Positions 17,011 to 26,639 of a stretch of DNA of 64,000 nt are shown one piece after another. The notes under the pieces are model-generated. The model saw only the letters and a program-made list of their open reading frames with translations, searched no databases and was not told the origin of the DNA. Every line of letters begins with the position of its first letter. Position 1 is the first letter of the stretch. This stretch comes from Leeuwenhoekiella aestuarii (GTDB lineage: Bacteria > Bacteroidota > Bacteroidia > Flavobacteriales > Flavobacteriaceae), in contig NZ_QOVJ01000002.1 in the NCBI RefSeq assembly GCF_004104055.1, positions 310,001-374,000 of the forward strand, read 5' to 3'. The position numbers were made by a program, and so were the translations under genes.

Positions 17011-18387
17011 TTAGTTTTCTAATTCGGTTAGCTCCATTATTTTGATCACTTTACGAGAGCGCAGGTAGCTTTGAATAATATGCCTGGCATCGCGATTATC
17101 TTCCATTGGTGTAATGATGCGTTCTAAAATATCCAAATTATTCAACTGATGATTCAGGTTATAATAACCAAAACCTTTAAAAATTCCTTCTTCAATTAAA
17201 ATAGCACTGCGTTGTTCTTTAGTTGGACCGCGATCTATGATAATGAAGTTCTTATTTTCAAACGTATGTTTTTTAATGAAAGCTTCAACACGTTTATTAT
17301 AAGTCTCAGGTATTTCCTCTCCAATACAAGCTCCGTCACAGGTTTTTATGGTGTAGTTAAAACAATTGCCCTCAGTCTGATGTAAACCGGTTTTACTTTG
17401 ACACAAATTATACTCTTCAAGCATTCTAGCCAAATAAGCTTTTCCTGAAGGAATTGTTGCAAAAGTAATGATGCTGGACTTAGTGCTGTCTGCTTTTTCT
17501 ACCCTTAGGTTTAAATACCCCTTGTCATCAATAAAACTCACCAGCTGAGCTTTAAACTTAACCCGTCTCAACGCCCGGTTGTGTTTAGGCCTGATTTTTT
17601 TTATTTCTTCATTCTCTTTAAGAAGTGCAACGAGTTCGCTTCCGGTCTCGTCATAGCTTACCGCTTCAACTTCTTTTTGTATTTGTTTTGATTTTCTATT
17701 ATCGCTTGTAAAATGCTGATTGAGCCTTTTTTTTATATTTCGGCTTTTGCCAATATAAATAACGCTTCCGTTAGCATTATGCATATAGTAGACTCCCGTG
17801 ACACTAGGTGTTTCGGTAATGAGATCACGTAGTTTAGTATCTATTTGTTTTTTGGGATTGAGTTTTATAGACTCTTGTATGATGCTTTTTTTTGTGTCTT
17901 TGGTCAACAATAATTTAAAGAGTTTTACTGTGGCTAAAGCATCACCATTGGCTCTGTGCCGGTCTGTAATAGGGATTCCTAAGTTTCTTACTAACTTACC
18001 CAGACTGTAGCTGTTTTGACCGGGAAGTAACTCCTGAGCAAGTTCTACGGTACACAGACTTTTACGCTGATAATCATAACCAAGTCTGTCAAATTCTAAT
18101 TGTAAAATACGATAATCAAACTGGGCGTTATGAGCAACAATAATGCAGTCTGTTGTGATCTCAATAATACGTTTAGCAACCTCATAAAACTTAGGCGCAT
18201 TGCGCAACATCTCGTTATTTATACCGGTAAGACCTACCACAAAAGCTTGTATGGGACGCTCGGGATTAACAAGACTTATAAATTGATCTACAATTTGATG
18301 TCCGTCGTATTTGTAGATAGCAACCTCGGTAACTCCCTCATCATTGTATTTTCCTCCTGTAGTTTCTAGATCGAGTATTGCGTACAT
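17011..18387 (-). CDS. DnaQ-like exonuclease fused to a GIY-YIG nuclease domain
   Basis: The start is placed at 18387 because MYAILDLETTGG is the natural start of a DEDD exonuclease; 27 additional upstream in-frame residues are not family-like. The exonuclease domain (1-170) has DLETTGG, AHNAQFDYRIL and HRANGDALATV. A GIY-YIG domain follows around residues 195-280 with GVYYMHNANGSVIYIGKS. The remaining 170 residues include a CDGACIG-like cysteine region seen in UvrC/Cho relatives. Probably acts in DNA repair; about 459 residues. It lies 46 bases after yggS. Confidence 0.87.
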   Translation of the reverse strand: MYAILDLETTGGKYNDEGVTEVAIYKYDGHQIVDQFISLVNPERPIQAFVVGLTGINNEMLRNAPKFYEVAKRIIEITTDCIIVAHNAQFDYRILQLEFDRLGYDYQRKSLCTVELAQELLPGQNSYSLGKLVRNLGIPITDRHRANGDALATVKLFKLLLTKDTKKSIIQESIKLNPKKQIDTKLRDLITETPSVTGVYYMHNANGSVIYIGKSRNIKKRLNQHFTSDNRKSKQIQKEVEAVSYDETGSELVALLKENEEIKKIRPKHNRALRRVKFKAQLVSFIDDKGYLNLRVEKADSTKSSIITFATIPSGKAYLARMLEEYNLCQSKTGLHQTEGNCFNYTIKTCDGACIGEEIPETYNKRVEAFIKKHTFENKNFIIIDRGPTKEQRSAILIEEGIFKGFGYYNLNHQLNNLDILERIITPMEDNRDARHIIQSYLRSRKVIKIMELTELEN

Positions 18388-18433
18388 AAAATGTTTTAAA
18401 ATCTTATATTCTATAGATTGGTTTAGTGAGCGT

Positions 18434-19096
18434 CTAATTGTCGTAATTACGAGCACCAAAAATAGCACTTCCCACGCGAACCATTGTGCTACCGTGTTTC
18501 AAAGCAATAGGATAATCACCGCTCATCCCCATAGAAAGCACTTTAAAACCATACGTATCTTTAAAGGTATTGTAAATTTTTTCAAGTTGAGAAAACTCGC
18601 GGCTAATTTGTGTCTCATCATCTACAAATGAAGCCATCCCCATCAAGCCTACTACGCGAACATTAGGATAATTATTCGCAGTATTATGTTCTAAAAACTC
18701 TTTAGCGTTTTCTGGAGACATACCAAATTTACTATCCTCTTCAGCAATTTTAACCTGAAGCAGTACATCTATAATTCGATCATTTTTTTTAGCCTCTTTA
18801 TTGATTTCTTTAAAAAGCTTTAAGCGGTCTGCACTGTGTATTAAACTTACATACGGAGCCATATACTTGACCTTATTTGTTTGTACATGACCTATCATAT
18901 GCCACTGAATGTCTTTAGGAAGGGCCTCCCATTTATCGGTCATTTCCTGAATTTTGTTTTCGCCAAAAACGCGTTGACCAGCAGCATAAGCTTCTTCAAT
19001 ATCCTCGTTAGGTTTTGTTTTTGAGACAGCTACAAGTGTTACCTTCTCAGAGAGAGATGCTTTAAACTGACTTATATTTTGAGTTATTTCAGACAT
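18434..19096 (-). CDS. YggS-family pyridoxal phosphate homeostasis protein
   Basis: This 220-residue single-domain TIM-barrel PLP protein buffers vitamin B6 and affects amino-acid metabolism. The PLP lysine is Lys26 in LVAVSKTKP. The following FGENKIQEM, WHMIGHVQTNK and LSMGMSGDYPIALKHGST with GSAIFGAR are family hallmarks. It is the first gene of the yggS-to-miaA minus-strand run. The assignment is firm. Confidence 0.94.
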   Translation of the reverse strand: MSEITQNISQFKASLSEKVTLVAVSKTKPNEDIEEAYAAGQRVFGENKIQEMTDKWEALPKDIQWHMIGHVQTNKVKYMAPYVSLIHSADRLKLFKEINKEAKKNDRIIDVLLQVKIAEEDSKFGMSPENAKEFLEHNTANNYPNVRVVGLMGMASFVDDETQISREFSQLEKIYNTFKDTYGFKVLSMGMSGDYPIALKHGSTMVRVGSAIFGARNYDN

Positions 19097-19106
19097 AAAT
19101 AGTATT

Positions 19107-19120
19107 AATCAATAATCGAA
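19107..19120. repeat. Degenerate copy of the dispersed CTCGA/TCGAG palindrome (possible)
   Basis: TCAATAATCGA in the yggS/DUF1015 gap matches 11 bases of the copy at 57922 but lacks the outer arm on the right. It is listed as a possible relic only. Confidence 0.25.
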
Positions 19121-19232
19121 AAATGATCGTGCTTTATAATTATGAACACCAATTATAACTTAGCAACTTTATGCTTGGTTATTGGGTATCACTTTTTTGT
19201 AAAGTTAAGTATTTGTAATGGGCTACAATAAT

Positions 19233-20465
19233 TTAGAGAAACTCATAAATGGTAACACCACTGCGCAATTTAGGCTGAATGAATGTCGACTTTGGTGGCA
19301 TCGTTAAGCCTTCATCAGATATGTCTTTGATTTGCTGTGATTTCGCCGGAAACAAGCTAAAGGCAACCGCAAACTTTTGCTGATCTACTTTTTCTTTTAC
19401 GCTCAACATATCGTTTTTACCCTTCCCGTAGGCGAGACGTTTATCCTCTCGGGGATCTTCAATTTTGAGCAAGGGTTTTAAAACCAATTCATAAAGAATT
19501 TGAGCATCTAAACTTTCTAAAGCATTGTTGAAGTTCTGATGGTGTTTGCGTAATTCAAGAATATAAAAATTACCAGCGAGATACATGCTAAAATTATGCA
19601 AAGCAGCAGGCTGAATAAACTCTTCACCGCGATTTTCAATTTTAAATATCGAATCTAATTTGATTAAAAATTCGTCGCTGTCCATACCGTAAAGGTCTGT
19701 GATCATTCTGCTGAAGGCATGAATGCGCAAATGAGATTCTGGTATGATGTAACTCATAAAATAATTATGAGCAGAGCTTTCGATATTTTGTTGATTTAAA
19801 TCATCGGCAAGCAGTGCAGATGAACTGGAGCGGTGATGCCCATCGGCAATGTATAGCTCAGGCATTTTGGCGAATAAATGTTGAATTCTTTCAACCACTT
19901 TTGAATCACACACCGGCCACAAATAGTGCGTGTCACGATAGGTTGTGGTAAACTCATATTCAGAGCGCTGGTGCATTATTAGGTTGCAAATCTCGCTCAA
20001 TTCATCAGAGTCAGGATGTGTGAGTAAAACCGGTTCTGCATTAAATCCGGTAGCTTTTAAATATTCTTTAAAAACCTCTTCACGTTGTTTTATTGTATTT
20101 TCATGACGTTTGATGTTGTTGTTTTGATAATCAGCAACACTCGCTGCACCTATAATACCTATAAATTCTTCAGCATCACGGTTTATGATTTTATAAACGT
20201 AAAATGATGGTTGATGTTCTTCAATAAAAATGCCTTCCTCTTTAAATTCCAGATAACGGTTGCGTACCAGGTTGAACCGCTCTTCACCACTGATAACTTT
20301 ATGGTATTTATAACCGGGATTCACAATGTGTAAAAACGAATACGGGTTATTTTCTAACCGTGCTTTACGTTCAGACTTAGTATAAGTATCATACGAGCGC
20401 GACGCGATAAGACTTACTTTATCTCTAGTAGGACGTATGGCTTTAAAGGGAATTATTTTGGGCAT
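19233..20465 (-). CDS. DUF1015 family protein
   Basis: This 410-residue cytosolic protein begins with the family-typical IIPFKAIRPTRDKVSLIASRSYD. It contains YIADGHHRSSSSALLADD in the middle, a motif with His and Asp that suggests an active or binding site. No signal or membrane segments are present. In many bacteria the family neighbours serine-biosynthesis genes, but not here. Family assignment is strong; the biochemical function is not established. It lies 38 bases after the small membrane protein gene. Confidence 0.87.
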   Translation of the reverse strand: MPKIIPFKAIRPTRDKVSLIASRSYDTYTKSERKARLENNPYSFLHIVNPGYKYHKVISGEERFNLVRNRYLEFKEEGIFIEEHQPSFYVYKIINRDAEEFIGIIGAASVADYQNNNIKRHENTIKQREEVFKEYLKATGFNAEPVLLTHPDSDELSEICNLIMHQRSEYEFTTTYRDTHYLWPVCDSKVVERIQHLFAKMPELYIADGHHRSSSSALLADDLNQQNIESSAHNYFMSYIIPESHLRIHAFSRMITDLYGMDSDEFLIKLDSIFKIENRGEEFIQPAALHNFSMYLAGNFYILELRKHHQNFNNALESLDAQILYELVLKPLLKIEDPREDKRLAYGKGKNDMLSVKEKVDQQKFAVAFSLFPAKSQQIKDISDEGLTMPPKSTFIQPKLRSGVTIYEFL

Positions 20466-20503
20466 TAACTCTTTATTTTTCCAACTGAATTCAAATGTGA
20501 GAA

Positions 20504-20971
20504 TTATTTTAGGATATAGCTAAGCTCATTTGAAATACTGTAATTCTCTTCCCCAAGAAAGACCAATTTGTCCTCCAAAGCCATTTTCACAGTATCATAA
20601 TTGCGCGTATGAAAGTTACAACAACAAGCTACGCGTTTTCCGTCTATAATTAAATGCAGATAGGATTTTGAATAATACCACATTTTGGTAAATCCATCAA
20701 ATTCATTAATATCGAATCGCTGCGCGTATCCAACACCTAAAAAACTGAATTTTTCTAAGTGATCACTGCTTAAAATCAATATATCTGCGCGTTTTCTAAA
20801 CTCTGTAAGTAGAAAAATCAAGCAAAATAAACATAAACCTATCATTCCACACAAACTGAAAATACTCAATTTTTGAAACTGTTCAGTTAAGACTAAGACA
20901 CAAATTGCTATCAGATAAATAACTACTAAAAAGCAAAATAAACTGAAAAATGAAACTTTAGATTTTACCAC
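20504..20971 (-). CDS. Two-helix membrane protein with a PH-like cytoplasmic domain (hypothetical)
   Basis: The 155-residue protein has two hydrophobic helices in its first 55 residues, followed by a soluble beta-rich tail (ILILSSDHLEKFSFLG, then KSYLHLIIDGKRVACC). The tail's pattern resembles bacterial PH-like domains. It lies 3 bases after the 3-hydroxybutyryl-CoA dehydrogenase gene on the same strand. I do not recognise a specific family. Confidence 0.6.
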   Translation of the reverse strand: MVKSKVSFFSLFCFLVVIYLIAICVLVLTEQFQKLSIFSLCGMIGLCLFCLIFLLTEFRKRADILILSSDHLEKFSFLGVGYAQRFDINEFDGFTKMWYYSKSYLHLIIDGKRVACCCNFHTRNYDTVKMALEDKLVFLGEENYSISNELSYILK

Positions 20972-20974
20972 AGT

Positions 20975-21862
20975 TTAAGCAAATTGAGCCGCGACAGTTT
21001 CTGCTTTTCTGCTTTCGCTATAATTGTAAAAACCTTCTCCAGATTTCACACCCATTTTACCTGCGCGTACCATATTAACAAGCAAAGGGCAAGGCGCATA
21101 TTTAGGATTTTTAAAACCTTCATACATCACTTCTAGAATTGCGAGGCACACGTCAAGGCCAATAAAATCTGCAAGCTGCAACGGTCCCATTGGGTGTGCC
21201 ATACCTAGTTTCATAACGGTGTCTATCTCAGCAACGCCGGCAACACCATTGTATAAAGTTTCAACAGCTTCATTGATCATAGGCATCAGAATACGGTTAG
21301 CAACAAACCCAGGGTAATCATTTACCGGAACAGGAGTTTTTCCTAATTGTTCAGCAAGTTTTGTGATGGTTTTTAAAGTTGCTTTTGATGTGCTATACCC
21401 GCTAATAATCTCAACCAATTTCATAACCGGCACCGGATTCATAAAATGCATCCCAATAACTTTGTCTGCGCGTTTTGTAGCTGAAGCAATTTGTGTAATG
21501 GAAATAGAAGAAGTATTACTTGCTAATATAGTATTAGGCTTGCAGAACTCTTCAAGATTTTTGAAAATATCAAGTTTAATTTTATGGTTTTCACTTGCGG
21601 CTTCAACAACAAGATTGGCTTGAGAAACGCCTTCTTTTAAATCGGTTAATAACTTAATATTAAGAAGTGTGTTATTTTTCTGGGTTTCAGTAAGGACTTC
21701 TTTTGCTACTTGGCGATCTAAGTTTTTTGTGATTGTTGCAATCCCATTTTTCAAAGAAGCATCACTTATGTCTATAAGATTGACATTGAATCCGTTTTGA
21801 GCGAAGGTATGTGCAATACCATTCCCCATTGTTCCTGCACCTATTACAGCTATATTTTTCAT
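20975..21862 (-). CDS. 3-hydroxybutyryl-CoA dehydrogenase
   Basis: This 295-residue NAD(P)-dependent enzyme interconverts 3-hydroxyacyl-CoA and 3-oxoacyl-CoA. The Rossmann motif GAGTMGNGIAHTFA is at the N-terminus. The catalytic His lies in GMHFMNPVPVMKLVEI, followed by NDYPGFVANRILMPMINEA and the C-terminal dimer domain with HPMGPLQLADFIGLD. It is a stand-alone short form without the hydratase domain, as in butyrate or branched-chain acyl-CoA metabolism. It is probably cotranscribed with the next two genes. Confidence 0.92.
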   Translation of the reverse strand: MKNIAVIGAGTMGNGIAHTFAQNGFNVNLIDISDASLKNGIATITKNLDRQVAKEVLTETQKNNTLLNIKLLTDLKEGVSQANLVVEAASENHKIKLDIFKNLEEFCKPNTILASNTSSISITQIASATKRADKVIGMHFMNPVPVMKLVEIISGYSTSKATLKTITKLAEQLGKTPVPVNDYPGFVANRILMPMINEAVETLYNGVAGVAEIDTVMKLGMAHPMGPLQLADFIGLDVCLAILEVMYEGFKNPKYAPCPLLVNMVRAGKMGVKSGEGFYNYSESRKAETVAAQFA

Positions 21863-21955
21863 AAAAGAAGTTATAAAAGAATATTGAATAGAATTTACAA
21901 TATTCTGTATTTTATAATGTTTTAATTGAATTTTCTCTTGAAAAAAGAAAGAGGG

Positions 21956-22252
21956 TTAATGTAAAGTTACGAATTTTTCAACGATCCAAGCTTCGGGTTT
22001 TTCGTTAAAAAGGACTTTGGTCTTCGCCCAGGTGGTCTTAAATAAGGTACTATTTCGATAGCTTTCTAAAGCTTGAGTATCTTTCCAATAACTGTGCGTG
22101 AAGAAAATTCCAGTATCTTTTTCGCCATGTAATAATTCTAAAAATTCACAGCCCTCAAAATCCCGAATTTGTTCTTTTACCTGATCAAAAAGAGCTAAAA
22201 AATGAGTTATATCTTCAAGTTTAAATTCCATTTTAACCAGGCGTACAATCAT
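21956..22252 (-). CDS. ABM-domain (antibiotic biosynthesis monooxygenase-like) protein
   Basis: This 98-residue protein has the ferredoxin-like ABM fold pattern: MIVRLVKMEF as first strand, a helix with FLALFDQVKEQIRDFEGC, then FFTHSYWKDTQALESYRNS and EAWIVEKF. Members are small dimeric oxygenases or haem-degrading proteins; the substrate cannot be inferred. It sits 17 bases downstream of the SAM hydroxide adenosyltransferase gene, and the two are probably cotranscribed. Confidence 0.82.
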   Translation of the reverse strand: MIVRLVKMEFKLEDITHFLALFDQVKEQIRDFEGCEFLELLHGEKDTGIFFTHSYWKDTQALESYRNSTLFKTTWAKTKVLFNEKPEAWIVEKFVTLH

Positions 22253-22269
22253 AAATCAAAGCTTTGTGT

Positions 22270-23100
22270 TTATTCAAAAGTAATACTTACGGAATCGCGA
22301 TAATCTAGACCAAAAAGGGTAGAGGCGCTACCTACTGTACTAGGGTTACTTTTATAAATAGCAAGTTCCAGATAATTTGAGGAGTTGAAAAGGGCTATTT
22401 TTTTACCGTCTTCTTCCCGCTTTGCTTTTTCAATATCAAAATTGATCGCATCGCTATACCGCTCATGAATTTTTTTAAAATGTGCACGTCTTGCCTGTAT
22501 GATAAAATTGCGGCCTTTTCCCACATCATCAAACAGACGCCGTGTGATGTTTGTGATCACATTTCCGTAGTTATCAACATAGATTACGTTACCTATAATT
22601 TGCTTTTGATCGCTGTTAATAACTGGCATAATTCCCGTAATCGCCTTGATTTCTTTAATAGGTTTGCCAATAACTCCTAAAGTCCCGCCACGAGCGATAT
22701 GACAAGCAACCTGTACAAAAACATCAAGTTCTGTAAAATTGGTTTTAATCCGGTCGTGAATATTGATCTCAACAAGCTCTTCAGGAACAATAGTGCGTGT
22801 GATCATAGACATAATCCCATTGTTGGCACAAACAAAATAATGCCCTTCAACTTTAACTGCAATGTGTTTATTTTCAGCATTTTGTTCAGAGTCTATACCA
22901 ATAACATGTATGGTTCCTTTGGGGAAATTACGGTAGGCATTCTGTATTATATATGCGGCTTCGGTTATGTGAAAAGGAGACACATTGTGCGAGATATCAA
23001 CAATTTTGGCATCAGCCATTTCGCTGTAAATAGCGCCTTTAACCGCACCGGCAAAATGGTCTTTTAAGCCGAAATCAGTGGTTAATGTTATAATGGGCAT
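22270..23100 (-). CDS. SAM hydroxide adenosyltransferase (DUF62)
   Basis: The 276-residue protein belongs to the fluorinase/chlorinase-related family that hydrolyses S-adenosylmethionine to adenosine and methionine. The N-terminal ITLTTDFGLKDHFAGAVKG with conserved Asp residues, the VIGIDSEQ segment and the C-terminal half with IIGNVIYVDNYGNVITNI are characteristic. It is divergently oriented to phoH. The physiological role in flavobacteria is not established. Confidence 0.9.
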   Translation of the reverse strand: MPIITLTTDFGLKDHFAGAVKGAIYSEMADAKIVDISHNVSPFHITEAAYIIQNAYRNFPKGTIHVIGIDSEQNAENKHIAVKVEGHYFVCANNGIMSMITRTIVPEELVEINIHDRIKTNFTELDVFVQVACHIARGGTLGVIGKPIKEIKAITGIMPVINSDQKQIIGNVIYVDNYGNVITNITRRLFDDVGKGRNFIIQARRAHFKKIHERYSDAINFDIEKAKREEDGKKIALFNSSNYLELAIYKSNPSTVGSASTLFGLDYRDSVSITFE

Positions 23101-23209
23101 AGGCGGTTTTGTTGATATTTTTAAGGGAGATAGTTCGTAAATTTAGTTACATTTGTTAAGCACAAAACTAAAGATAATTAACTAGTTTTTTTATAAAATT
23201 CTTCCGCTT

Positions 23210-24163
23210 TTGAACGAACTTATCATCGAACTTTCAGAGATCACGCCAAGGGAATTCTTTGGTCAAAACAATAGTAATATTGAACTTCTTAAGAAGTACT
23301 TTCCCAAGTTAAAATTGGTTGCCCGGGGCAATCATATAAAAGCCTACGGGGATGAGGATCTTTTGGAAGAGTTTGATAAACGCATCACGATGCTGCTTGA
23401 GCATTTTGCAAAGTATAATAAGCTTGATGAGAATACAATTGAGCGTGTTTTAACAAGCGAAAGCAGAGCAGATTATGAGACTTCTCCCGAAAGTGGGGAA
23501 ATCTTAGTGCATGGAGTGGGTGGTAAGCTTATTAAAGCTCAAACGGCAAACCAGCGTAAGATGGTAGATCTTGCTCGTAAAAATGATATGGTCTTTGCTA
23601 TTGGGCCTGCGGGTACGGGTAAAACCTATACTGGTGTTGCACTAGCGGTTAAGGCTTTAAAAGAAAAACAAGTTAAACGTATTATTCTTACCAGACCGGC
23701 AGTAGAAGCAGGGGAGAACCTAGGTTTTTTACCGGGAGATTTAAAAGAAAAGTTAGATCCTTACATGCAGCCATTGTACGATGCATTGCGTGATATGATT
23801 CCACATGAAAAGCTAGAAAGTTTTATAGAAAAGGGAGTGATACAAATTGCACCTATGGCTTTTATGCGCGGTCGTACCTTAGATAATGCCTTTGTGATTC
23901 TTGATGAAGCGCAGAATACTACTCACGCCCAGATGAAGATGTTTTTAACCCGTATGGGGAAACACGCAAAATTCCTGATAACCGGAGATCCCGGGCAGAT
24001 AGATTTGCCTCGTCGTGTGATAAGTGGGCTTAAAGAAGCACTTCTGGTGCTAAAAGATGTAAAAGGTGTGGGTATGATTTATCTTGATGATAAAGATGTT
24101 ATACGTCATAAACTGGTTAAAGAAGTTATCGCTGCCTATAAAGCGATAGAAAACAGAGATTAA
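23210..24163 (+). CDS. PhoH-family ATPase
   Basis: This 317-residue protein has an N-terminal KH-like region and a P-loop domain: Walker A GPAGTGKT (132-139), Walker B FVILDEAQNTT, and TGDPGQIDLP. PhoH/PhoL-type proteins are linked to RNA metabolism and ribosome maturation. The start is a TTG: no ATG occurs early, an in-frame TAG lies at 23183, and NELIIELSEITPREFFG is the usual N-terminus. purC follows 14 bases downstream. Confidence 0.92.
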   Translation: MNELIIELSEITPREFFGQNNSNIELLKKYFPKLKLVARGNHIKAYGDEDLLEEFDKRITMLLEHFAKYNKLDENTIERVLTSESRADYETSPESGEILVHGVGGKLIKAQTANQRKMVDLARKNDMVFAIGPAGTGKTYTGVALAVKALKEKQVKRIILTRPAVEAGENLGFLPGDLKEKLDPYMQPLYDALRDMIPHEKLESFIEKGVIQIAPMAFMRGRTLDNAFVILDEAQNTTHAQMKMFLTRMGKHAKFLITGDPGQIDLPRRVISGLKEALLVLKDVKGVGMIYLDDKDVIRHKLVKEVIAAYKAIENRD

Positions 24164-24177
24164 ATATTAGAATATAA

Positions 24178-25131
24178 ATGTCAAATAAAACCATCACAGA
24201 TACAAACTACGACTTTCCGGGGCAGACAGATGTATACAAAGGCAAAGTACGTGAAGTTTATAGTCTTCAGAATGATTTACTGGTGATGATCGCAACAGAT
24301 CGCCTGAGCGCGTTTGATGTTGTGATGCCCAAAGGAATCCCTTATAAGGGTCAAATCTTAAATCAGATTGCGACAAAAATGATGCGTGATACCGAAGATC
24401 TGGTACCTAACTGGCTTGAAGCTACTCCAGATCCTAATGTTGCGGTGGGTAAAAAATGCGAACCTTTTAAAGTTGAAATGGTTATTAGAGGTTATATGAG
24501 TGGGCATGCTGCCCGGGAATATAAATCCGGTAAGCGTATACTTTGTGGTGTCGCTATGCCTGAGGGAATGCAGGAAAATGATGAATTTCCTACACCTATC
24601 ATCACACCGGCAACAAAAGCTGAAATGGGAGACCATGATGAGGATATTTCTAAAGAAGATATTCTAAAAAAAGGAATCGTTTCTGCTGAAGATTATGCTA
24701 TTTTAGAAGATTACACCTATAAATTATTTCGGCGCGGAACTGAAATTGCTGCTGAGCGCGGACTCATTTTAGTGGATACTAAATATGAATTTGGAAAAAC
24801 TGCAGATGGTAAGATCGTATTGATCGATGAGATTCATACGCCAGATTCTTCTCGCTATTTTTATGCAGATGGGTATGAAGAACGTCAACAAAAAGGTGAA
24901 GCACAGAAGCAACTTTCTAAAGAGTTTGTGCGGCAGTGGTTGATAAGCAATGGATTTCAAGGATTAGAAGGACAGCAACTACCAGAAATGACAGATGAAT
25001 ATATCGAGACGGTTTCTGAACGCTACATTGAGTTATTTGAGAACATCACCGGCGAGCAGTTTGTAAAAGCAGATCTTGATGCAATTGATAAACGAATAGA
25101 AGATAATGTTCTAAATTATCTAAAAAAATAA
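24178..25131 (+). CDS. purC: Phosphoribosylaminoimidazole-succinocarboxamide synthase
   Basis: PurC joins CAIR with aspartate in purine biosynthesis. The 317-residue protein is of the longer type. Visible motifs include [43 protein letters not shown] and VDTKYEFG followed by [13 protein letters not shown]. It lies 14 bases after phoH and is followed by a hairpin terminator. Confidence 0.95.
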   Translation: MSNKTITDTNYDFPGQTDVYKGKVREVYSLQNDLLVMIATDRLSAFDVVMPKGIPYKGQILNQIATKMMRDTEDLVPNWLEATPDPNVAVGKKCEPFKVEMVIRGYMSGHAAREYKSGKRILCGVAMPEGMQENDEFPTPIITPATKAEMGDHDEDISKEDILKKGIVSAEDYAILEDYTYKLFRRGTEIAAERGLILVDTKYEFGKTADGKIVLIDEIHTPDSSRYFYADGYEERQQKGEAQKQLSKEFVRQWLISNGFQGLEGQQLPEMTDEYIETVSERYIELFENITGEQFVKADLDAIDKRIEDNVLNYLKK

Positions 25132-25159
25132 GTTTCAGGATTGATTCAAAATTTCACTT

Positions 25160-25196
25160 AACCGAAAAGTTAACTAGTTATCTTTTCGGTTTTTTA
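25160..25196 (+). terminator. Intrinsic terminator after purC
   Basis: AACCGAAAAG and CTTTTCGGTT form a 10-bp stem with a 12-base loop followed by a T tract, 28 bases past the purC stop. It ends 10 bases before the symporter ATG. Confidence 0.85.
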
Positions 25197-25206
25197 TTTT
25201 TAATAT

Positions 25207-26577
25207 ATGGAACAATTAAATCATTGGATTGCAGAAGCTGCTTCATTTGTTTGGGGGTTACCACTTTTAATATTGCTTATTGGTGGCGGCTTGTATCTTT
25301 TGGTTTATTCTCGATTTCTTCCTTTTAAATATTTTGGTCACGCTATAGACGTGCTTCGAGGTAAATATGATAATCCTGATGATCCGGGCGAAATCAGTCA
25401 TTTTCAGGCATTAATGACTGCCTTATCGTCTACTGTGGGTATGGGTAACATTGCTGGTGTTGCAGTAGCTATCGCTGTGGGAGGTCCCGGTGCAGTTTTC
25501 TGGATGTGGGTGAGTGCTATCGTAGGGATGAGTACTAAATTTTTTACCTGTACGCTTGCTATTTTGTATAGGGGTAAAGATGATTCTGGTGCAATACAAG
25601 GTGGCCCTATGTATTTTATTACAGAAGGTCTTGGAAAAGCGTGGAAACCTCTCGCTGCTTTTTTTAGTATTGCCGGTCTTGTTGGAGCTTTACCGGTTTT
25701 TAATGTAAATCAACTCACGCAAGCTATAAATGATATTTTGCTAATTCCTAATGGAATTCCAAAAGGTTTTTCTACAGATTTAACCATAGGTATTGTGCTC
25801 GCTGTGATAACAGGAATTGTAATTCTCGGTGGCCTCAATCGAATCAGTAAAACGGCATCTAAGATTGTACCGGGGATGGTTGTACTGTATTTTTTAGCAG
25901 TACTTGTTATTTTGTTTATCAATGCTTCTGAAGTGCCCAGATATTTCAAACTAATTTTTACCGATGCTTTTGCAGCAAATAATTATACCGGTGATCCAAT
26001 GCTGGGGGGCATTTTAGGAGCTTTAATTATTTTAGGTATTCGTAGAGGAGCTTTCTCCAACGAAGCTGGAATAGGTACGGCGCCTATGGCACACGGTGCA
26101 GCAAAAACCGAAGAACCTATTCGAGAAGGATTAGTAGCAATGTTGGGCCCATTTATAGATACTATCATTGTATGTACGCTAACGGCTTTGAGCATTCTGG
26201 TTACCGGAGTTTGGCAAAGCAGTAACGCAAATGGTGTAAGTCTTACCGCAAAAGCTTTCTCAGATGCAATGCCGGGCTTTGGTTCTTATGTATTATTGAT
26301 TTGTATTGCGGTATTCAGCATTAGCTCTTTATTTTCGTATTCATACTATGGTACAAAGTGTTTATCGTTTTTAGTAGGAACACGCTACAAACACCTCTAC
26401 AATTACTTTTATATAAGCAGTATTCTAATCGGAGCAACTACTTCTCTAAGCTTAATGATCAATCTTATTGACACTTTTTTTGCACTTATGGCAATCCCTA
26501 CAATGCTTGCAACCCTTATTCTCGCTTCTAAAGTAATGACAAAGGCAAGAGTGTATTTTAAGATGATTAAAAGTTAG
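25207..26577 (+). CDS. Sodium:alanine/glycine symporter (AGCS family)
   Basis: This 456-residue inner-membrane protein with about eleven hydrophobic helices imports small neutral amino acids with Na+ or H+. Family signatures include ALSSTVGMGNIAGVAVAIA (substrate/cation site), GPGAVFWMWVSAIVGM, AIQGGPMYFI and RRGAFSNEAGIGTAPMAHGAA. Length and topology are normal. It begins just after the purC terminator. The precise amino acid is not predictable. Confidence 0.93.
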   Translation: MEQLNHWIAEAASFVWGLPLLILLIGGGLYLLVYSRFLPFKYFGHAIDVLRGKYDNPDDPGEISHFQALMTALSSTVGMGNIAGVAVAIAVGGPGAVFWMWVSAIVGMSTKFFTCTLAILYRGKDDSGAIQGGPMYFITEGLGKAWKPLAAFFSIAGLVGALPVFNVNQLTQAINDILLIPNGIPKGFSTDLTIGIVLAVITGIVILGGLNRISKTASKIVPGMVVLYFLAVLVILFINASEVPRYFKLIFTDAFAANNYTGDPMLGGILGALIILGIRRGAFSNEAGIGTAPMAHGAAKTEEPIREGLVAMLGPFIDTIIVCTLTALSILVTGVWQSSNANGVSLTAKAFSDAMPGFGSYVLLICIAVFSISSLFSYSYYGTKCLSFLVGTRYKHLYNYFYISSILIGATTSLSLMINLIDTFFALMAIPTMLATLILASKVMTKARVYFKMIKS

Positions 26578-26589
26578 TAAAAACCATTT

Positions 26590-26621
26590 GTCTACACTTA
26601 ATTGCAACTCGTCTACACTTA
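26590..26621 (+). promoter_or_regulatory. Two 11-bp direct repeats with 21-bp period: candidate LytTR operator
   Basis: GTCTACACTTA occurs at 26590-26600 and again at 26611-26621, exactly 21 bp (two helical turns) apart. On the complementary strand, TAAGTGTAG fits the published LytTR half-site pattern at all but one position, with the usual 12-base spacer. It lies about 20-50 bases upstream of the promoter of the operon that ends in a LytTR regulator, so autoregulation is likely. Confidence 0.6.
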
Positions 26622-26639
26622 GTGCCATTTTCAACGTCT

